In this document: positions 14,155 to 14,169 of the stretch, in pieces
Numbering within the stretch: position 1 is the stretch's first letter
How the letters are laid out: every line of letters starts with the position of its first letter
NCBI GenBank assembly: GCA_937880075.1
Contig: CALFLM010000073.1
Coordinates: forward strand, 1 to 14,169
From: an uncultured Romboutsia sp.
Lineage (GTDB): Bacteria > Bacillota > Clostridia > Peptostreptococcales > Peptostreptococcaceae
Direction of reading: 5' to 3'
DNA length: 14,169 nt
Notes under the pieces: model-generated
Told to the model about the DNA's origin: nothing
Databases searched by the model: none
The model's input: only the letters and a program-made list of their open reading frames with translations
Made by a program: the position numbers and the translations under genes

Positions 14155-14169
14155 ACTTTTTTTAAGATA

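Overview
The window is about 14 kb of very AT-rich, tightly packed chromosomal DNA from a spore-forming, anaerobic low-GC Firmicute. The cotJA-cotJB-cotJC spore-coat operon, ftsEX, a CcpN-type regulator and pyruvate phosphate dikinase, together with strong AGGAGG ribosome binding sites and heavy A/T codon use, point to class Clostridia. Peptostreptococcaceae (the Clostridioides/Romboutsia/Paraclostridium group) is my best guess; it rests on general resemblance, not on a search. I see no rRNA, tRNA, CRISPR array, insertion sequence, integrase or phage gene. This looks like ordinary core chromosome plus a few lineage-specific small genes.

Positions 1-4500 are read on the minus strand. From high to low coordinates they hold a TtcA-family PP-loop tRNA thiolase, closed by a bidirectional terminator. 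Next come a membrane-anchored MORN-repeat protein and an intracellular subtilisin (ISP), apparently one operon ending in a terminator at 1262-1310. The cell-division ABC transporter pair ftsE and ftsX follows, with ftsX cut by the window edge. Positions 4700-5800 are the plus-strand cotJABC operon. Its likely sporulation promoter overlaps the divergent housekeeping-type promoter of the TtcA gene.

Positions 5900-7254 hold two divergent genes I do not recognise, separated by a 313-base spacer containing a small GC-rich dyad. Positions 7334-9487 encode DNA topoisomerase III (topB). It converges on a small multi-zinc-ribbon gene that is broken by one extra base in an A7 run; a perfect 24-base palindrome joins the two stop codons. 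Positions 9930-14076 form a minus-strand operon: a CcpN-like HTH-CBS repressor, then the PPDK regulatory kinase/phosphorylase, then pyruvate phosphate dikinase. This is a self-contained module for controlling the pyruvate/PEP step, with transcriptional control by the repressor and Thr phosphorylation of the enzyme next to its catalytic His.

I found no convincing new multi-gene system. The items most worth checking are the A7 frameshift in the zinc-ribbon gene, the MORN-subtilisin pairing, the unrecognised divergent gene pair with its dyad, the overlapping ttcA/cotJ promoters, and two genes whose apparent GTG start lies inside the Shine-Dalgarno sequence.
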